Assembly (NCBI GenBank): GCA_964563395.1
Contig: CAZLWK010000015.1
Span: 1-64,000, forward strand
Direction: 5' to 3'
Length of the DNA: 64,000 bases
From: JBEVOS01 sp964563395
Lineage (GTDB): Bacteria > Pseudomonadota > Alphaproteobacteria > Caulobacterales > Aquidulcibacteraceae
The notes under the pieces were generated by a model that saw only the letters and a list, made by a program, of their open reading frames with translations, did not search any database and was not told where the DNA came from. Shown piece by piece: positions 60,401-64,000 of the stretch (its first letter is position 1; each line of letters begins with the position of its first letter). The translations under genes and the position numbers were made by a program.

Positions 60401-62290
60401 TTAGAAGCGCCAAGTGATAAGCGGAATCCAGCCCTGAAAGGCCAGGAAGGCGGAAAACGCGGCCAGCGAAAGGCTCGCGGGCCATGCATACGCCATGAAC
60501 GGCGTCAGCGCACGACGCGTTTCGCGCGCCGTCTCCACGAGCGCCGCCGCCGAAGCCGCCACGCCGGAGAGACTCAAAAGGGCGAGCAGCGCGGACAGCC
60601 AGCTCAGCGTGCCGACCAGGCGCAAATCGCCCATGGATCCGAATATCCCAAATTGCGCGAAAAGTGCGAACAACGCCACATAGGAGGCGCCGGCGAGGAA
60701 AAGCCAAATCGGGATGCGGAAGGCGCCGCCCTGAGCCCGGCGACCCATCAGCGCCAAAACGCCCCAAACGATTGCGTGCACAATCGCGATAGCCGCGGCG
60801 ATGGTCCCCAACCCGACGATCGTCAACCTGCCATAGGCGCTCCAGGCGGGCACGCGTCGATAGGATTCGGACTCCACCCAAAACGCGCGGCCGTCAGCTT
60901 CGACAAAGGCGCTTGTCGGGATCGAAAAGCCTTCCTCGACGAAGGTGCGCGCGCTGAGGGGACGCACCAAACGTCCCTCTCCCGGCGACAAAAGCGGCGA
61001 GACGCGCACCGCGCCATCGACGATTTCGAGACGCTTCTGATCAAGCAAAGCGAAGATCCAACGCCGCAGGGGCATATCATGTGTGTAATTCTCATAGATG
61101 CCTGGAATCGCGGAATCTGGAGAAGCTGACGTTCCAGGCGGAGAAGCGGGCGCCGCCGTCCCGCGCGTCAGGTGTTCGGCCACCGCCACGCGAAGCGCAT
61201 TCATCGCCGCGCCGTCGCTCGTATTGACCATGATGACGAACCCAGCCGCCAAATCGGGTGCGTAGCCCATGTTGGTGCGAAAGCCGTCGACCTTGCCCCA
61301 ATGTCCACGCCAAAGGCGCGTGCCGACAGAGAACCCGAAATTGCCGAGCCCGTAGGACGCCTCGGTCGCGCCCGCAGCGGCCGCCAGCGAAGTTTCGCCG
61401 CGCTCCATACGCTCTAGAAGCGCGGCCGAAACGAAGGGCGTTCCATCAGGAAGCGCGCCGCGCCGCGCATAAAGCGCGGCGACCCTGGCCAGATCAGCGG
61501 GCGTGACAATCAGGGCGCCGGAGGGGCGCACGCCCATGCTCCAGAACGGCTCCGCGCGCGCGCCGCCTTGAGCATAGCTGCGCGACAATGCGCCCATTGG
61601 CACGTCGGATTCTCGGAATGTCGCGCTGTCCATGCCCAACGGCGTGAACACCTCGCGACGCACCAAGGTGTCAAAGTCGGTTCCAGCGCGATCCGCCATG
61701 ATCTGCGCGGCGATGGTGTGGCCGATATTGGCGTAGGAATAGAATTGGCCGGGCCGCCAACGCAACCGGATCGGCTCATAGCGCGCGATATAGGGCGCGA
61801 GCGGCGCGTCCGGCTCGTTGAACGCATATTCCGCATAGCTTGAGCCAGGAAGGCCCGCCGTATGCTCAAGCAAATGCGCGAAGCGCACGGGCGCGGTTTC
61901 GCGCCAGGGATTGTCGATACGCAGCTCCGGCGCCAAGGCATGCAGATCGGCGTTAAAGTCAATCACGCCGGATTCGACAAGACGCAGGGCGAGCAGCGAC
62001 GTGATGTTCTTGGAAACCGAGCCGGCGCGAAAGCGCGTCTGCGCCGTGACCGGCGCGCCCAACTCCGCGTCCATGACGCCATCGTAGAATTCAAGCGTCG
62101 GCGCGCCGTTCTCGACCAGGATGATCGCCGCCCCTTGAATGTCGTGCTCTTGAAGTATGGATTTGAAGCGCTCCGTCAGCGGCGCATGCGCATTTGGCCC
62201 CTGCTGCGCGGCCGCGAACGCGCCGGGGATGAACGCTAAAGCGCCCGCGACGCAGAGGCGGCGCACCCAAGTGACGAGATCATTCCGCAT
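60401..62290 (-). CDS. Serine hydrolase 3: exported beta-lactamase-fold protein with C-terminal membrane domain
   Basis: A 629-residue protein from the ATG at 62290 (a TTG at 62302 lies in the operator). Signal peptide to AFAAAQ; penicillin-recognising fold with Ser91-x-x-Lys94 (AGSVSKNI), Tyr186-x-Asn188 (YSYANIG) and HWGKVDG standing for KTG; from about 490, four transmembrane helices (TIVGLGTIAAAIAIVHAIVW, LFLAGASYVALFALFA, LSWLSALLALLSLSGVA, ASLSLAAFSAFLAFQGW). The layout puts the catalytic part in the periplasm, tethered to the inner membrane. Related to Pbp-like D-aminopeptidases and esterases. First gene of a four-gene operon. Confidence 0.85.
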   Translation of the reverse strand: MRNDLVTWVRRLCVAGALAFIPGAFAAAQQGPNAHAPLTERFKSILQEHDIQGAAIILVENGAPTLEFYDGVMDAELGAPVTAQTRFRAGSVSKNITSLLALRLVESGVIDFNADLHALAPELRIDNPWRETAPVRFAHLLEHTAGLPGSSYAEYAFNEPDAPLAPYIARYEPIRLRWRPGQFYSYANIGHTIAAQIMADRAGTDFDTLVRREVFTPLGMDSATFRESDVPMGALSRSYAQGGARAEPFWSMGVRPSGALIVTPADLARVAALYARRGALPDGTPFVSAALLERMERGETSLAAAAGATEASYGLGNFGFSVGTRLWRGHWGKVDGFRTNMGYAPDLAAGFVIMVNTSDGAAMNALRVAVAEHLTRGTAAPASPPGTSASPDSAIPGIYENYTHDMPLRRWIFALLDQKRLEIVDGAVRVSPLLSPGEGRLVRPLSARTFVEEGFSIPTSAFVEADGRAFWVESESYRRVPAWSAYGRLTIVGLGTIAAAIAIVHAIVWGVLALMGRRAQGGAFRIPIWLFLAGASYVALFALFAQFGIFGSMGDLRLVGTLSWLSALLALLSLSGVAASAAALVETARETRRALTPFMAYAWPASLSLAAFSAFLAFQGWIPLITWRF

Positions 62291-62301
62291 CGGATCGAAC
62301 A

Positions 62302-62336
62302 AAGTGTATCTTCTAACTTGCCAAGTGTATACATAA
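62302..62336. promoter_or_regulatory. Tandem GntR2 operators, serine hydrolase 3 / PepSY divergent promoter
   Basis: AAGTGTATCTTCTA (62302-62315, 10/14) and AAGTGTATACATAA (62323-62336, 11/14), starts 21 bp apart. The first gives TACACT on the reverse strand 18 to 13 bases before the serine hydrolase 3 ATG. They lie between two divergent genes and could control both. Confidence 0.65.
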
Positions 62337-62389
62337 TTTGCGAAACCGGGGCTGAAAATCGCGGTTGGGCGAAGGAGACCCGGTTAAGC

Positions 62390-63457
62390 ATGAGCCTTTT
62401 GCGTCTCGTTCGCCAAGTCCACGCCTGGTCGGGGGCCATCGCGGGCGGCCTCATCGCGCTCGTGGCGCTCACCGGCGTGCTGCTCCTTCTGGAGCCCGCC
62501 TATCTGAAGCTCGTTTATGCGCCAGCACCCATGGCGCAAGGCGGCGCCGATCCGGCGGCGCTTGGCGTGGACGCCGCTCGACTGCGCGCGCTGTTTCCTG
62601 GAGAAATCGTCGCCACCCTGCGCACCCCGCAGCCGGATTTTCCGGTTTGGCGGGTTTATCTCGACGCAGGCGGCGGGGCGTTCGTGGAACCGTCGAGCCT
62701 GCGCATTCTCGACCAATGGGCGCCGCTCACACGTCTTCACGACATCGTTTACGTTGCGCACACCACCCTCTTTGCCGGTCACGAGGGTGAGTATCTCGTT
62801 GGCGCGCTCGGCGTAGCGAGCGCGCTCTTCGTTGTGTCGGGTTTGCTGCTGTGGGCGACGGCCCGCGGCGCACGCGCCTATCGCCTGTGGCCCGCCAGCT
62901 TGAAGCGCCCCGAGATTGTGCGATGGCATCGAGACGCGGGCGCCGCGAGCGCTCTCTTCATCGCGCTCTCCGCTCTCACCGGCGCCGGCATGGCTCTGCC
63001 CGATCTCACGGAACAACTTTTGACGCCGATCGTGGGCGCACACGCCGCGCCACCGGATCAACAGCGCAATAAGGGGGCGCCAGGCGAAGCGAACGCATTC
63101 GTCATCGCTTCCGAAGCGGTCGAGGGCGGGCGCGTGCAGCTGGTGCTAATGCCGCTTTCGGCGGACGATCCGATCACGTATCGCGTCCGCGCGCCTGGTG
63201 AATGGCATCCGAATGGCCGCTCGCTCGTAACGGTCGATCCCACGGAAGGCCAAATCACCTATCTTGCCGATGCGCGCGCGGCGCGCGGCGTCGCCGCCGT
63301 CGAAAACACGCTCTATCCCTTGCATGCAGGCATAGAAGGAGCGCCCTTCTTCAGCGTGATTTTGTTCATCGCTGGCGCCCTCTACGCCGCACTGGCGGCG
63401 TTCGCCCTGTATACGTTCATCGCCGTACGACTTCGCCGCCGTGACAGCGCCAGCTGA
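62390..63457 (+). CDS. PepSY-associated transmembrane protein
   Basis: A 355-residue membrane protein; the start at 62390 (MSLLRLVRQVHAWSGAIAGG) follows GAAGGAG. Helix 1 with VHAWSG, a periplasmic PepSY-like domain (about 50-130), LHDIVYVAHTTLF, paired helices at about 145-168 and 190-215 with RWHRDAGAAS, a second PepSY-like region and a final helix (FFSVILFIAGALYAALAAFAL). The paired His residues are typical of the PiuB/PepSY_TM group, linked to ferric-siderophore reduction or redox delivery. It may serve the regulon's TonB receptor. Overlaps the next gene by 17 bases. Confidence 0.85.
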   Translation: MSLLRLVRQVHAWSGAIAGGLIALVALTGVLLLLEPAYLKLVYAPAPMAQGGADPAALGVDAARLRALFPGEIVATLRTPQPDFPVWRVYLDAGGGAFVEPSSLRILDQWAPLTRLHDIVYVAHTTLFAGHEGEYLVGALGVASALFVVSGLLLWATARGARAYRLWPASLKRPEIVRWHRDAGAASALFIALSALTGAGMALPDLTEQLLTPIVGAHAAPPDQQRNKGAPGEANAFVIASEAVEGGRVQLVLMPLSADDPITYRVRAPGEWHPNGRSLVTVDPTEGQITYLADARAARGVAAVENTLYPLHAGIEGAPFFSVILFIAGALYAALAAFALYTFIAVRLRRRDSAS

Positions 63458-64000
63458 TCCGCCCGCGAATCTGAGCAAGCGGGACTGGGCGCACTGGGCG
63501 CTCGCGCGCATGCGCGCGGAAGAGCAGCGTAGCGCCGACACCCATCTCATTAGACTCGAGCCGGCCGGGATGCCCGGCGCCGCCATCTATCTCAAGGATG
63601 AATCGATCCATCCGACGGGCAGCCTGAAGCATCGCCTCGCGCGTTCGCTTTTCCTCTACGGCCTGTGCAATGGCTGGATCGGGCCAAGCACGCGCATCAT
63701 CGAGGCGTCATCCGGGTCCACCGCCATATCGGAAGCGTATTTCGCCCGCCTGTTGCGACTAGAATTTCTTGCGATCGCGCCAATCGGCACCTCCTGCCGC
63801 AAGCTAGAGGAGATCAAGCGCTATGGCGGCGATTACAAGCTGGTGCCGCCGCACGACATCTACACGGAGGCGCAAGCGATCGCCGATCGCTGCGGCGGAC
63901 TCTATCTGGATCAATTCACTTATGCCGAACGCGCAACCGATTGGCGCGGCGCGAACAACATCGCCGAATCCCTGTTCGGTCAGATGGCGCGCGAGCCAAA
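63441..64000 (+). CDS. PLP-dependent cysteine synthase family protein, 5' part, cut by window edge
   Basis: An open frame from a GTG at 63441, inside the last 17 bases of the PepSY gene, to the right edge (186 codons). The translation has AAIYLKDESIHPTGSLKHRL with the PLP-binding Lys63, then EASSGSTAISEAYFARLL (phosphate-type loop) and KLEEIKRYGGDYKLV, the pattern of fold-type II beta-eliminating or beta-replacing enzymes near cysteine synthase. Members act on Cys, Ser, diaminopropionate or their D forms. In this regulon a D- or L-amino-acid lyase is attractive, but the specificity is not visible. Confidence 0.85.
   Translation, partial: MTAPADPPANLSKRDWAHWALARMRAEEQRSADTHLIRLEPAGMPGAAIYLKDESIHPTGSLKHRLARSLFLYGLCNGWIGPSTRIIEASSGSTAISEAYFARLLRLEFLAIAPIGTSCRKLEEIKRYGGDYKLVPPHDIYTEAQAIADRCGGLYLDQFTYAERATDWRGANNIAESLFGQMAREP

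Overview
The window is GC-rich, densely packed bacterial chromosome. Small intergenic gaps, many 4-base ATGA start/stop overlaps, TonB-dependent receptors with large catabolic operons, a CheZ-containing chemotaxis cluster, TTAA-N7-TTAA (CtrA-type) boxes and GGAAC-N16-CGTT (EcfG-type) promoter motifs together point to an alphaproteobacterium, plausibly Caulobacterales/Hyphomonadales-like; the genus cannot be fixed from sequence alone. I saw no rRNA, tRNA, CRISPR array, transposase or integrase.

Layout. 1-4268: the 5' part (about 1030 codons) of a giant cytosolic sensor built from tandem HAMP repeats (ten in-register 276-bp units), running off the left edge, with a divergent winged-helix gene, two small DUF5985-like membrane proteins and a 32-residue membrane microprotein. 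4344-14147: a chemotaxis-type signalling island: hybrid kinase, CheZ and CheY on one strand, CheA and CheW on the other, then CheR, CheB and a soluble triple-PAS methyl-accepting protein. No flagellar genes are in view. 14256-19188: two alpha/beta hydrolases, a fumarylacetoacetase-family enzyme, an SnoaL-like secreted protein and an alginate-export-type porin.

19218-29225: a catabolic block consisting of an HMG-CoA-lyase-like gene with hyuA and hyuB (ATP-dependent hydantoinase/oxoprolinase family), a class III CoA-transferase, a TonB receptor, a FadR-type GntR regulator and an N-carbamoylsarcosine-amidase-like isochorismatase. Its promoters share the palindrome TTGTATACAA, the likely operator of that GntR. 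29319-38472: an eight-gene operon read leftward (TetR, MaoC hydratase, acyl-CoA synthetase, GPH-type transporter, saccharopine-dehydrogenase-like protein, amidase, MAPEG protein, TonB receptor), with a near-perfect palindrome in front of tetR.

38582-64000: a set of genes suggesting uptake and catabolism of peptides containing D-amino acids: DgcN-like and DgcA/dipeptide-epimerase-like enzymes, a DppA-type D-aminopeptidase, an S9 peptidase, three SxxK serine hydrolases, an AmpG-like permease, a DUF3100 membrane pair, a third TonB receptor and acyl-CoA-handling enzymes. Seven promoter regions here carry the 14-bp palindrome AAGTGTATACACTT or variants, in four cases near-consensus singles and in three cases as weaker pairs 21 bp apart. 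A second FadR-type GntR (52110-52847) sits beside the perfect copy. At three genes (dppA, the S9 peptidase and the AmpG-like permease) the half-site TAC(A/G)CT lies exactly 12 to 7 bases before the ATG, so one palindrome may serve as operator, as -10 element in both directions and as the start of leaderless mRNAs. This self-contained regulon is the most interesting feature of the window.
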